A DNA stretch of 12,313 bases, from NCBI GenBank assembly GCA_017624645.1, contig JAGAMQ010000073.1, positions 1 through 12,313 on the forward strand. Direction: 5' to 3'. Numbering within the stretch: the first letter of the stretch is position 1; the number at the start of each line of letters is the position of its first letter. The DNA comes from Oscillospiraceae bacterium (GTDB lineage: Bacteria; Bacillota; Clostridia; Oscillospirales; Oscillospiraceae). The position numbers and the translations under genes are program-made. Positions 6,230-12,286 of the stretch are shown in pieces. A model generated the notes under the pieces. The model saw only the letters and a program-made list of their open reading frames with translations, made no database searches and was not told the DNA's origin.

Positions 6230-7363
6230 ATGACTAACATTGATATTTATTCTGGCTTTCTCGGTGCAGGCAAAACGACCCTGATCAAAAAAATGATCGC
6301 TGAAAGCTACCGGGGACAAAAATTGGTCCTCATTGAGAATGAATTTGGCGAGATCGGTATTGACGGTGGCTTCCTTAAAGATGCGGGCATCAACATTACG
6401 GAGATGAACTCCGGCTGTATCTGTTGTAGTCTGGTTGGCGATTTCGGCAAAGCTTTGACTCAGGTAATCGAAGAATATGCTCCGGATCGTATTTTGATCG
6501 AGCCCTCCGGTGTGGGTAAGCTGTCTGATGTGATCGGTGCGGTGAACAAAGTCACCAATGATGATGTAACACTTGGTTATACCGTTGCTGTTGTGGATGC
6601 AGGCAAGGTCAAGGTGTATATGAAGAACTTTGGTGAGTTCTATAATAATCAGGTGGAAACTGCATCTACCATTATCCTGTCCCGTACGGATGTGATCCCC
6701 CAGCAAAAACTGGATAACGCCGTTGCTATGCTTAGGGAACATAACCCTGAAGCGACTATTGTGACGACCCCCTGGGAGCAGCTTACCGGCGAGCAGCTGC
6801 TGGAGGCGATGGAGGGACAGGCCACTCTGGCAACTGAGATGGCGCAGCTCCTGAAGGAACACCACCATCATCACCACCAGGTCGAGGGTGAGTGTTGCTG
6901 CGGTCACGACCATGAGCACCACCATCATCACCATGAGGAGGGCGAGTGCTGCTGCGGTCACGACCATGAGCACCACCATCATCACCATGAGGAGGGCGAG
7001 TGCTGCTGCGGTCACGACTATGAGCACCACCATCACCACCAGGTCGAGGGTGAATGTTCCTGTGGACACGACCACGGACACCACCATGCCGACGAGGTCT
7101 TTACCTCCTGGGGCGTGGAGACCCATAAGAAATTCACCCAGGAATTCATTGAAGATGCCCTGCGGAAGCTGGATTCCCGGGAGTATGGCTTTGTTCTGCG
7201 TGCCAAGGGTATCGTAGCAGGCAGCGACGGCAGCTGGATCCACTTTGATTATGTTCCCGGGGAAGCCAATGTCCGCAGCGGCGCGGCAGCCATTACCGGT
7301 AAGCTTTGTGTAATCGGCTCGGGCTTGGATGAAGCAGACCTGGCAGTCTTGTTTGAGGTGTAA
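6230..7363 (+). CDS. G3E/COG0523 (CobW/P47K-type) GTPase with His/Cys-rich metal-binding repeats
   Basis: Putative metallochaperone GTPase of 377 residues. ATG 6230 has AGAAGG at 6215-6220; the frame is open upstream to TTG 6209, which I reject. Visible motifs are Walker A GFLGAGKT (9-16), the COG0523 metal-site motif GCICC (62-66), the switch motif EPSG (91-94), and SRTD (151-154) in the NKxD guanine-recognition position. Residues 211-286 hold 33 His and 11 Cys in four imperfect 18-residue repeats of the form EGECCCGHDHEHHHHHHE. A CobW_C-like domain closes the protein (about 290-377, from FTSWGVETHKKF to the C-terminus). COG0523 proteins use GTP hydrolysis to move or insert metal, commonly Zn (ZagA/YciC, YeiR) and in some subfamilies Co, Ni or Fe. 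Zinc is the best guess, but the metal is not determined. It has its own promoter and is followed by a G3E-like partner 3 nt later. Confidence 0.92.
   Translation: MTNIDIYSGFLGAGKTTLIKKMIAESYRGQKLVLIENEFGEIGIDGGFLKDAGINITEMNSGCICCSLVGDFGKALTQVIEEYAPDRILIEPSGVGKLSDVIGAVNKVTNDDVTLGYTVAVVDAGKVKVYMKNFGEFYNNQVETASTIILSRTDVIPQQKLDNAVAMLREHNPEATIVTTPWEQLTGEQLLEAMEGQATLATEMAQLLKEHHHHHHQVEGECCCGHDHEHHHHHHEEGECCCGHDHEHHHHHHEEGECCCGHDYEHHHHHQVEGECSCGHDHGHHHADEVFTSWGVETHKKFTQEFIEDALRKLDSREYGFVLRAKGIVAGSDGSWIHFDYVPGEANVRSGAAAITGKLCVIGSGLDEADLAVLFEV
6884..7099 (+). repeat. 54-bp in-frame tandem repeat, four units, encoding the His/Cys linker
   Basis: Units lie at 6884-6937, 6938-6991, 6992-7045 and 7046-7099, each 18 codons, preceded by a lone His6 tract at 6860-6877. 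Units 1-3 are almost identical in DNA (GGTCACGACCATGAGCACC recurs), while unit 4 is diverged: it has Ser for the middle Cys and a different His pattern. This points to recent expansion by slippage or unequal recombination, with copy number likely to vary between strains. Confidence 0.93.
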
Positions 7364-7366
7364 CTG

Positions 7367-8311
7367 ATGGTTCAGATCCCTGTTTATGTGTTTACGGGTT
7401 TTTTGGATTCCGGTAAAACCAAATTTATCCAGGAGACCTTGGAGGATACCCGTTTTAATGCCGGTGAGCGGACGCTTTTGCTGGTGTTTGAAGAGGGTGA
7501 GGAAGAATATGACTTCTCCACCTATCCCCACCAGAACGTCTACATGGAGGTGCTGGACCAGCAGACCGTTACCACCAAGCAGCTGCAGGCCCTTGGAAAG
7601 AAGTACAAGGCACAGCGTGTGGTAGCGGAACTGAACGGTATGCAGCTGGTGGGAGACCTGTACAGCCGGTTCCCGGAAAACTGGGCAGTTGCACAGGAAG
7701 TTATGTTTGCAGACAGTACCACCATCATGGCATACAATGCCAATATGCGTAATCTTGTGATGGACAAGCTGGTAGGCGGACAGATGGTGGTTTTCAATCG
7801 CCTTGCTCCCGGTGCGGATACCACCGAACTGCATAAGCTGGTCCGGGCAGCCAACCGTCGAATGGATATTCTCTACGATTATACCGACGGTACTACCGCC
7901 TTTGACGATGTGGAGGATCCACTGCCCTTTGACATCAACGCCCTTAAGATCATGATTCGGGACGAGGATTATGCCCTGTGGTATCGGGATGTGACCGAGG
8001 AACCGGAAAAATACAACGGAAAGACTGTCTGCTTTAAGGGACAGGTGGCTATGCTCCGCCGGAATCGGGAAGATATGTTTGCCCCCGGCAGATTTGTGAT
8101 GACCTGCTGCGTGGACGATATCCAGTTTTGCGGGGTCCCTTGCCGCTATGCAGGGGCCAAGCAGCTGATTTCCCGGGATTGGGTCATGGTGGAAGCCACG
8201 ATTCAGGCAGAGAAGCATCCGCTTTATAAGGGCGATCTGGGACCGGTGCTGACTGCTGTCAGCGTCCACAGCGGCGTGGAGCCGGCAGACCCGGATGTAG
8301 CTACATTCTGA
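7367..8311 (+). CDS. G3E/COG0523-like P-loop protein fused to a YcgQ/DUF1980-type C-terminal domain
   Basis: Protein of 314 residues; ATG 7367 follows the upstream stop by 3 nt, with GAGGTG (7355-7360) in the upstream gene's last codons, so the two are translated together. The N-terminus, VYVFTGFLDSGKTKFIQETL, gives Walker A GFLDSGKT (11-18) in a G3E context, but the CxCC motif is absent, EPSG is replaced by ELNG (88-91), and the NKxD site reads NRLA (144-147). Residues about 200-314 resemble the C-terminal half of YcgQ (TIGR03943/DUF1980): NGKTVCFKGQV (217-227), GRFVMTCCVDDIQFCGVPCR (241-260) with Cys 247, 248, 255 and 259, DWVMVEATI, and a PADPDV ending. In Bacillus, YcgQ pairs with the permease YcgR, and I recall a link to zinc regulation. 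The family match is from memory of motifs. A regulatory partner of the preceding GTPase is inferred. Confidence 0.78.
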   Translation: MVQIPVYVFTGFLDSGKTKFIQETLEDTRFNAGERTLLLVFEEGEEEYDFSTYPHQNVYMEVLDQQTVTTKQLQALGKKYKAQRVVAELNGMQLVGDLYSRFPENWAVAQEVMFADSTTIMAYNANMRNLVMDKLVGGQMVVFNRLAPGADTTELHKLVRAANRRMDILYDYTDGTTAFDDVEDPLPFDINALKIMIRDEDYALWYRDVTEEPEKYNGKTVCFKGQVAMLRRNREDMFAPGRFVMTCCVDDIQFCGVPCRYAGAKQLISRDWVMVEATIQAEKHPLYKGDLGPVLTAVSVHSGVEPADPDVATF

Positions 8312-8330
8312 AAGAAAGGAAGTGCGGCAG

Positions 8331-9593
8331 ATGTATCAGCCGTTAGCGGACCTTCTGCGACCTCAGTCCCTGGATGAGGTTTTCGGTCAGGAGCATATTT
8401 TGGGCGAAGGCGCGGTGCTGCGCCGGCTTATCGCTTCCGGAAATATCCCCAACATGATCTTTTACGGACCCAGCGGTACCGGAAAGACCACCGTAGCCCA
8501 AATCATAGCAAAACAAACCAACCGCACCCTTTATCAGCTCAATGCCACCACGGCATCCACAGCGGATATTAAGAACATTGTTTCCCAATTGGATACCTTT
8601 ATGGCACCGGAGGGGGTGCTGCTGTATCTGGATGAGATCCAGTCCTTCAATAAAAAACAGCAGCAATCCTTGCTGGAATACATTGAAAACGGAAAGATCA
8701 CTCTGATTGCTTCCACGACGGAGAATCCGTACTTTTATGTGTTCAACGCCATCTTAAGCCGCTCTACCGTGTTTGAGTTCAAGCAGATTTCCGCGGAGGC
8801 GGCGCTGAAGGCAGTTAAGCGGGCAGTGTCCTATCTTGAGAAGCGGACAGCTTTGCGTGCGCAGCCGGAGGAGGGGGCACTGGAGTATATCGCCGGTGCT
8901 TGCGGCGGTGATCTGCGAAAGGCTATGAACGCAGTGGAGGTGTTGTTCAGCGCCGGCGTGCCCCAGGGGGATATCATTGCGCTTACTCTGGAGGATGCCC
9001 GTGCAGTTACACAGAAAAGTGCCCTGCGGGCAGACCGGGACGGGGATAATTTCTACGATCTTCTTTCCGCTTTGCAAAAATCCATCCGGGGTTCTGACCC
9101 GGATGCGGCGGTGCATTATCTGGCACGACTTTTGGAGGCGGGACAGATGCAGGCGGCATGCCGTCGTTTGATGGTTATTGCAGCAGAGGATGTGGGTCTT
9201 GCGTTTCCTATGATCATACCCATCGTTAATGCCAGTGTGGATATGGCATTGAAGCTGGGGATGCCCGAGGCACGGATTCCCTTAGGGGATGCTGCGGTGC
9301 TGATGGCCACATCACCCAAGTCCAATTCCGGTCATGTGGCATTGGATGCGGCGCTAACAGATGTGCGAAAAGGGAAAGGGGGAGACTTCCCCCGGCATCT
9401 GCAGAATATGCATGCCGATACCTACACCATGGAACGGGAGCAGGGATACCAGTATCCCCATGATTACCCGAACCATTGGGTACAGCAGCAGTATCTGCCG
9501 AATGAGTTGGCAGGAACAACTTACTATCAGTATGCATCCAATAAAATGGAACAGTCAGCCAAACAGTATTGGGATGCCATTAAGGGGAAATGA
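8331..9593 (+). CDS. rarA: Replication-associated recombination protein A (RarA/MgsA AAA+ ATPase)
   Basis: AAA+ ATPase of 420 residues acting at stalled replication forks and in recombination, related to bacterial clamp-loader subunits and eukaryotic WRNIP1. ATG 8331 is chosen over in-frame GTG 8322 because AAGGAAG (8316-8322) lies 8 nt before it and MYQPLADLLRPQSLDEVFGQ is the usual family start. Motifs are Walker A GPSGTGKT (46-53), Walker B LLYLDEI (97-103) followed by the family helix around FNKKQQQSLLEY, sensor I STTENPYF (128-135), and the arginine-finger region LSRSTVFEF (142-150). The C-terminal MgsA/tetramerisation region includes SNSGHVALDAAL and GYQYPHDYPNHWVQQQYLP. Length is normal. 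It follows the G3E pair by 19 nt and probably shares its transcript. Confidence 0.97.
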   Translation: MYQPLADLLRPQSLDEVFGQEHILGEGAVLRRLIASGNIPNMIFYGPSGTGKTTVAQIIAKQTNRTLYQLNATTASTADIKNIVSQLDTFMAPEGVLLYLDEIQSFNKKQQQSLLEYIENGKITLIASTTENPYFYVFNAILSRSTVFEFKQISAEAALKAVKRAVSYLEKRTALRAQPEEGALEYIAGACGGDLRKAMNAVEVLFSAGVPQGDIIALTLEDARAVTQKSALRADRDGDNFYDLLSALQKSIRGSDPDAAVHYLARLLEAGQMQAACRRLMVIAAEDVGLAFPMIIPIVNASVDMALKLGMPEARIPLGDAAVLMATSPKSNSGHVALDAALTDVRKGKGGDFPRHLQNMHADTYTMEREQGYQYPHDYPNHWVQQQYLPNELAGTTYYQYASNKMEQSAKQYWDAIKGK

Positions 9594-9595
9594 GT

Positions 9596-9805
9596 ATGGA
9601 TATTCGGTTGGGAGATATCCTTGTAATGAAGAAACCGCACCCTTGCGGTGAGAAAAGATGGAAGGTACTGCGAACCGGAGCAGATTTTCGCCTGAAGTGT
9701 CTGGGATGCGGACACGAGGTGATGACACCCCGGTTCAAAGCGGAGAAGAACATCCGTGCCGTGCAGCGGCAGGAAAATTCCTCGACAGAAACAAGCGGCA
9801 GCTGA
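9596..9805 (+). CDS. DUF951 domain protein (small zinc-ribbon-like protein)
   Basis: Protein of 69 residues with the full DUF951 pattern: MDIRLGDILVMKKPHPCGEK, then RTGADFRLKCLGCGHEVMTP, with Cys in the HPCG and KCLGCGH positions that suggest a metal knuckle. ATG 9590 overlaps the rarA stop (ATGA), but AAGGGG (9582-9587) is only 2 nt from it and 8 nt from ATG 9596, so I place the start at 9596. The family is widespread in Firmicutes, usually as a single small protein near replication or chromosome-segregation genes; the function is unknown. The C-terminal tail after MTPRFKAEKNI is low-complexity and polar. The last codons form the arm of the terminator. Confidence 0.9.
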   Translation: MDIRLGDILVMKKPHPCGEKRWKVLRTGADFRLKCLGCGHEVMTPRFKAEKNIRAVQRQENSSTETSGS

Positions 9806-9830
9806 TGAAATCAGCTGCCGCTTTCTTTGT
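9793..9830 (+). terminator. Intrinsic terminator after the DUF951 gene
   Basis: Perfect 14-bp stem AAGCGGCAGCTGAT (9793-9806) / ATCAGCTGCCGCTT (9810-9823), GAA loop, then a T-rich run CTTTCTTTGT. The 5' arm spans the last codons and stop of the DUF951 gene. It should end the transcript begun at the 6166 promoter and insulate the sporulation operon. Confidence 0.9.
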
Positions 9831-9899
9831 TAGTTTTGGAAAGGATGGGGAAGGTCGTGTACAGGCTGCAGATTTGTGTAGGGAAATCCGGCACGGAAA

Positions 9900-9932
9900 C
9901 TGACGCCTTTCTGTTACGGCGGGAGGTATAAT
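9900..9932 (+). promoter_or_regulatory. Candidate spoIIG promoter with an over-long spacer
   Basis: TATAAT at 9927-9932 is the only good -10 before spoIIGA. At the usual 17-bp spacing the -35 is poor (CGCCTT). At 21 bp there is CTGACG (9900-9905), and TGACGCC (9901-9907) matches the Spo0A box TGNCGAA at five of seven positions. Bacillus spoIIG is a known Spo0A-dependent sigma-A promoter with a 22-bp spacer, so the layout is suggestive. The -10 is directly visible; the Spo0A dependence is inferred. Confidence 0.5.
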
Positions 9933-9959
9933 CGGGTTGTCCGAAGGGGGGGCTGGCAG

Positions 9960-10718
9960 ATGTACATAGACCTTGTGATGCTCTTGAATTTTTTAGTAGA
10001 TTTCTTCCTTTTGGTTGCGGTGAACCGTTTGTCTGGGTATCCGCCGGGATACGGCAGAGCTGCGGTTTCTGCTGCCCTTGGGGGAATCTACGGTGGGATC
10101 GCACTGCTGCCGGGAATGGGATTTCTTTCCGGCTTTTTGTGGAGACTTGTATTTTTGGTGTTGATGGTCTGGCTGGCCTTCGGTTGGCAGCGCAGTGCTT
10201 TTCATAGAGGGGTACTGTTTGTTCTTCTTTCTATGGCACTGTGCGGTGTGGTCATGGGTCTGGAAAGAGGAGGGACCCTGGCGGTGATTGCCTCTGCGGT
10301 GTTTGTGGGACTTCTTGCTTTTTTGAGCTTTTCCTCCGGTGGACGGGGGCAGAAGTTTGTTCCGGTGCAGCTGCGCCACGATGGAAAATGTGTCAGGATC
10401 GTTGCCCTGCGGGATACCGGAAACGGACTCCGGGATCCTCTTACCGGACAGTCGGTTTTGGTGGTGGGTGCGCAAACGGCACAGGCATTAACCGGTCTTA
10501 CAAGGGAACAGCTCCGTGACCCGGCGGATTCTATTGAGAGCGTACCGGGACTGCGGCTGATCCCTTACAGGACAGTGGGGCGGTCCTCCGGAGTGCTGCT
10601 GGCTTTGCGGATACAGGAGGTGAGGATCGGAAAATGGAAGGGAAGCTCCCTTGTGGCATTTTCACCGGATGGGTTGGAGGAAGAGGAATATCAGGCACTG
10701 ACAGGAGGGGTTGCATGA
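9960..10718 (+). CDS. spoIIGA: Sigma-E processing peptidase SpoIIGA
   Basis: Membrane aspartyl protease of 252 residues that cleaves pro-sigma-E in the mother cell after engulfment signalling from the forespore (via SpoIIR in known systems). The N-terminal half has five hydrophobic helices (about 3-21, 33-50, 55-74, 82-100, 106-125), opening [18 protein letters not shown] as in the family. The C-terminal cytoplasmic domain has the catalytic motif DTGN (152-155) in [20 protein letters not shown], and RLIPYRTVG (199-207). ATG 9960 follows a G-rich Shine-Dalgarno (AAGGGGGGG from 9944). It overlaps sigE by ATGA, which couples the protease to its substrate. The protein is a little shorter than the Bacillus enzyme (about 309 residues). 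Confidence 0.96.
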   Translation: MYIDLVMLLNFLVDFFLLVAVNRLSGYPPGYGRAAVSAALGGIYGGIALLPGMGFLSGFLWRLVFLVLMVWLAFGWQRSAFHRGVLFVLLSMALCGVVMGLERGGTLAVIASAVFVGLLAFLSFSSGGRGQKFVPVQLRHDGKCVRIVALRDTGNGLRDPLTGQSVLVVGAQTAQALTGLTREQLRDPADSIESVPGLRLIPYRTVGRSSGVLLALRIQEVRIGKWKGSSLVAFSPDGLEEEEYQALTGGVA

Positions 10719-11425
10719 AAAAATGGGTGATATCATGGTTGAAACGGTTAGGCTTTTTCAGAAAAAGCGGTGTCTTTTACATTGGCGGTACCGATGTTTT
10801 GCCGCCACCACTGAAAGGAAAAGAGGAACAGTCGGCACTGGAGGCGTTGATGCAGGGGGATGAGCAGGCGAAACAGCTGCTTATTGAACACAATTTGCGG
10901 TTGGTTGTGTTTATTGCCAGAAGATTTGAAAATACCGGGATCAATCTTGAGGACCTGATATCCCTTGGGACCATAGGGCTGATCAAGGCAATCAATACCT
11001 TCCGGATGGACAGGAATATAAAGCTGGCGACTTATGCCTCCCGTTGTGTGGAAAATGAGATATTGATGTATATTCGCAAGATTTCCAATCAGAAGACGGA
11101 GGTGTCATTGGATGAACCCATCAATATGGATTACGACGGCAACGAATTGCTGCTGTCAGATATCCTTGGGACCGATGAGGATATGATCCTGCGTCCGTTG
11201 GAGGATGATGTGGACTTGTGCCTGCTGCGGCAGGCAGTGAGGGAATTGCCGGACAGGGAACGGGAAATTGTTACACTGCGTTTTGGTTTGGAAGGCCATC
11301 AGGAGCTGACACAAAAAGAGGTGGCACAAAAGCTGGGAATCTCCCAGTCCTATATCTCCCGGCTGGAAAAGCGAATTATGCAGCGTCTTCGGGGTGAGAT
11401 CTTGCGGCAAACAAGCTGCGTATAA
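10715..11425 (+). CDS. sigE: Pro-sigma-E, mother-cell sporulation sigma factor
   Basis: Sigma-70 family protein of 236 residues, the early mother-cell factor. The frame is open upstream to 10634, but ATG 10715 overlaps the spoIIGA stop, has AGGAGG at 10703-10708 (6-nt gap), and gives a proper pro-sequence. The pro-peptide is [21 protein letters not shown]; by alignment with Bacillus sigma-E, cleavage before [12 protein letters not shown] would remove about 21 residues against 27 in Bacillus. Region 2 includes [16 protein letters not shown] (60-75) and [18 protein letters not shown] (104-121). Region 4 has [20 protein letters not shown] (198-217) as its helix-turn-helix. No clear terminator separates it from the rex promoter, and sigG, its common neighbour, is absent. 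Confidence 0.97.
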   Translation: MKKWVISWLKRLGFFRKSGVFYIGGTDVLPPPLKGKEEQSALEALMQGDEQAKQLLIEHNLRLVVFIARRFENTGINLEDLISLGTIGLIKAINTFRMDRNIKLATYASRCVENEILMYIRKISNQKTEVSLDEPINMDYDGNELLLSDILGTDEDMILRPLEDDVDLCLLRQAVRELPDREREIVTLRFGLEGHQELTQKEVAQKLGISQSYISRLEKRIMQRLRGEILRQTSCV

Positions 11426-11430
11426 AAGGC

Positions 11431-11459
11431 TTGCTTTTTCCAAAAGAATTTGGTATAAT
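11431..11459 (+). promoter_or_regulatory. rex promoter
   Basis: TTGCTT (11431-11436), 17-bp spacer and TATAAT (11454-11459), preceded by TGG (extended -10). The -35 matches only its TTG half, so the extended -10 probably carries the promoter. The -10 runs into the first ATCGAT motif, so a protein bound there would block RNA polymerase. Confidence 0.75.
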
Positions 11460-11495
11460 CGATAAAAAATCATATCGATATAAAATTTATCGATT
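11457..11495 (+). promoter_or_regulatory. Operator-like array of three ATCGAT motifs upstream of rex
   Basis: AATCGATAAA (11457-11466) and TTTATCGATT (11486-11495) are perfect 10-bp inverted repeats, centred on a third palindrome ATATCGATAT (11472-11481). The three ATCGAT cores start at 11458, 11474 and 11489, spaced 16 and 15 bp, about 1.5 helical turns. The array overlaps the -10 and covers the expected transcription start. It does not match the common clostridial Rex box (TTGTTAANNNNTTAACAA). Autoregulation by Rex is a reasonable guess. The alternative is a different repressor. Confidence 0.62.
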
Positions 11496-11508
11496 GGGAG
11501 GAACAAAG

Positions 11509-12147
11509 ATGCAGAAGAAGGAGATCTCCAAGGCTGTGCTGAAGCGGCTACCCGGATATCTGGCATACCTGCGCAGTATTCCCGATGGCAGCAGTCCTTA
11601 TATCTCAGCTACCGCCCTGGCCGGGGCATTGGGCATGGGAGAGGTGCAGGTCCGTAAGGATCTGGCAATGGTGTCTGATGGCGGTCGCCCCAAGATCGGT
11701 TATCTTCGGGAAAGCCTAATGGAGGATATCAGTCAGTTTTTGGGCTATGACAATACCACCGACGCGATCCTTGTGGGTGCCGGCAAGCTTGGTCAGGCGC
11801 TGTTGGGGTATCAGGGCTTTGATGCTTATGGATTGAACATCCTGGCAGCCTTTGATGCAGAACCTGTCGCGGATCATACAGAGGACGGCAAACCCATTTA
11901 CCCCATGAGCCAGCTGCACAGTTTCTGCCGGGCAAACAAGGTTTTGATGGGTATTATCACAGTTCCCGCAAAGCATGCCCAAACGGTGTGCGATCAGCTG
12001 ATTGCCTGCGGTATCAAGGCGGTGTGGAATTTTGCCGCTGTGCATTTGGACGTGCCTGACAATATTTTGGTGCAGAACGAGAATATGGCCACGTCGTTGG
12101 CGGTTCTGTCCATGCACCTGCAGGCAAATATGAAAGATAGGAAATAA
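11509..12147 (+). CDS. rex: Redox-sensing transcriptional repressor Rex
   Basis: NADH/NAD+-responsive repressor of 212 residues that in clostridia controls fermentation, hydrogen and butyrate-type pathways. ATG 11509 is chosen (GGGAGG at 11496-11501, 7-nt gap); the frame is open upstream to 11431, but that stretch is promoter and operator. The N-terminal winged helix (1-80) opens with VLKRLPGYLAYLRSI and has EVQVRKDLAMV as its recognition helix. The Rossmann fold begins DAILVGAGKLGQALLGYQGF (85-104), with AAFDAEP (113-119) and the ITVPAKHAQ and AVWNFAAVHLDVP segments typical of Rex; a C-terminal swap helix (NMATSLAVLSMHL) ends it. After the recognition helix it reads SDGGRPKIGY where Bacillus Rex has FGALGKKGYGY, so DNA specificity may differ. 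Confidence 0.96.
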   Translation: MQKKEISKAVLKRLPGYLAYLRSIPDGSSPYISATALAGALGMGEVQVRKDLAMVSDGGRPKIGYLRESLMEDISQFLGYDNTTDAILVGAGKLGQALLGYQGFDAYGLNILAAFDAEPVADHTEDGKPIYPMSQLHSFCRANKVLMGIITVPAKHAQTVCDQLIACGIKAVWNFAAVHLDVPDNILVQNENMATSLAVLSMHLQANMKDRK

Positions 12148-12151
12148 GATA

Positions 12152-12177
12152 AGACCGGATCCAACTGGATCCGGTCT
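12152..12177 (+). terminator. Hairpin directly after rex, candidate terminator
   Basis: AGACCGGATCC (12152-12162) pairs perfectly with GGATCCGGTCT (12167-12177) around an AACT loop, starting 4 nt after the rex stop. No T-tract follows; a second hairpin begins at once. Termination is inferred from position. Confidence 0.5.
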
Positions 12178-12212
12178 CAGCCTGTCGAAAAACTTGTTTT
12201 TCGGCAGGCTGA
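12177..12212 (+). repeat. A/T-cored hairpin, probable dispersed intergenic repeat
   Basis: Arms 12177-12192 and 12197-12212 pair over 16 bp with one G-U wobble (TCAGCCTGTCGAAAAA against TTTTTCGGCAGGCTGA) around a CTTG loop. The A5/T5 block sits inside the stem next to the loop, so the structure is symmetrical and could stop transcription from either side. I have the impression that such AGCCTG-TCGAAAAA hairpins recur in Oscillospiraceae genomes, but I cannot search here. Confidence 0.55.
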
Positions 12213-12240
12213 CAGAGGTCAATAAAGCCGTCAAGACAAG

Positions 12241-12286
12241 CAACTCGCACCCGTCGGTGTACAAAGGTACTCCAGGGTGCGAGTTG
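12241..12286. repeat. Long imperfect inverted repeat near the window end
   Basis: CAACTCGCACCC (12241-12252) and GGGTGCGAGTTG (12275-12286) are a perfect 12-bp inverted repeat. The intervening bases pair further (GG 12256-12257 with CC 12272-12273, and GTAC 12259-12262 with GTAC 12267-12270) around an AAAG loop, with a T-T mismatch. This gives one long interrupted hairpin. The surrounding 12213-12313 shows no gene in either strand that I can support; a T5 run on the minus strand (12298-12302) might belong to a convergent gene beyond the window. Confidence 0.55.

Noticed and set aside
6140..6230. Possible Zur or Fur box near the G3E promoter (GTGATTATTATGC)
   Set aside because: It lacks a clear dyad and does not fit the Firmicute Zur palindrome well; zinc regulation is plausible from the family but not shown here.
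6884..7099. CRISPR-like regular repeat
   Set aside because: The repeats are contiguous, in frame and protein-coding, with no spacers.
6888..7217. A 109-codon frame with tandem MSTTIITMRRASAAAVTT repeats
   Set aside because: It is the +1 frame reading of the 54-bp His/Cys repeat and lies wholly inside the GTPase gene.
6188..8269. A 693-codon open frame on the minus strand covering both G3E genes
   Set aside because: The opposite strand encodes two clear family proteins with motifs, promoter and ribosome sites. The antisense product is a low-complexity shadow (repeated VVMVVLMVVTAAAL from the His repeats) with no supported start signal or family.
10634..10714. Longer sigma-E start at 10634
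   Set aside because: It overlaps spoIIGA by 84 bases and lacks the pro-sequence form; ATG 10715 has an excellent Shine-Dalgarno and matches pro-sigma-E.
11426..11445. Weak hairpin AAAAG-GCTTG-CTTTT as a sigE terminator
   Set aside because: Only five A-T-rich pairs; it is more simply the -35 region of the rex promoter.
11716..12264. A 182-codon open frame on the minus strand opposite rex
   Set aside because: It is a shadow of rex that runs through the downstream hairpins; no domain or start signal supports it.
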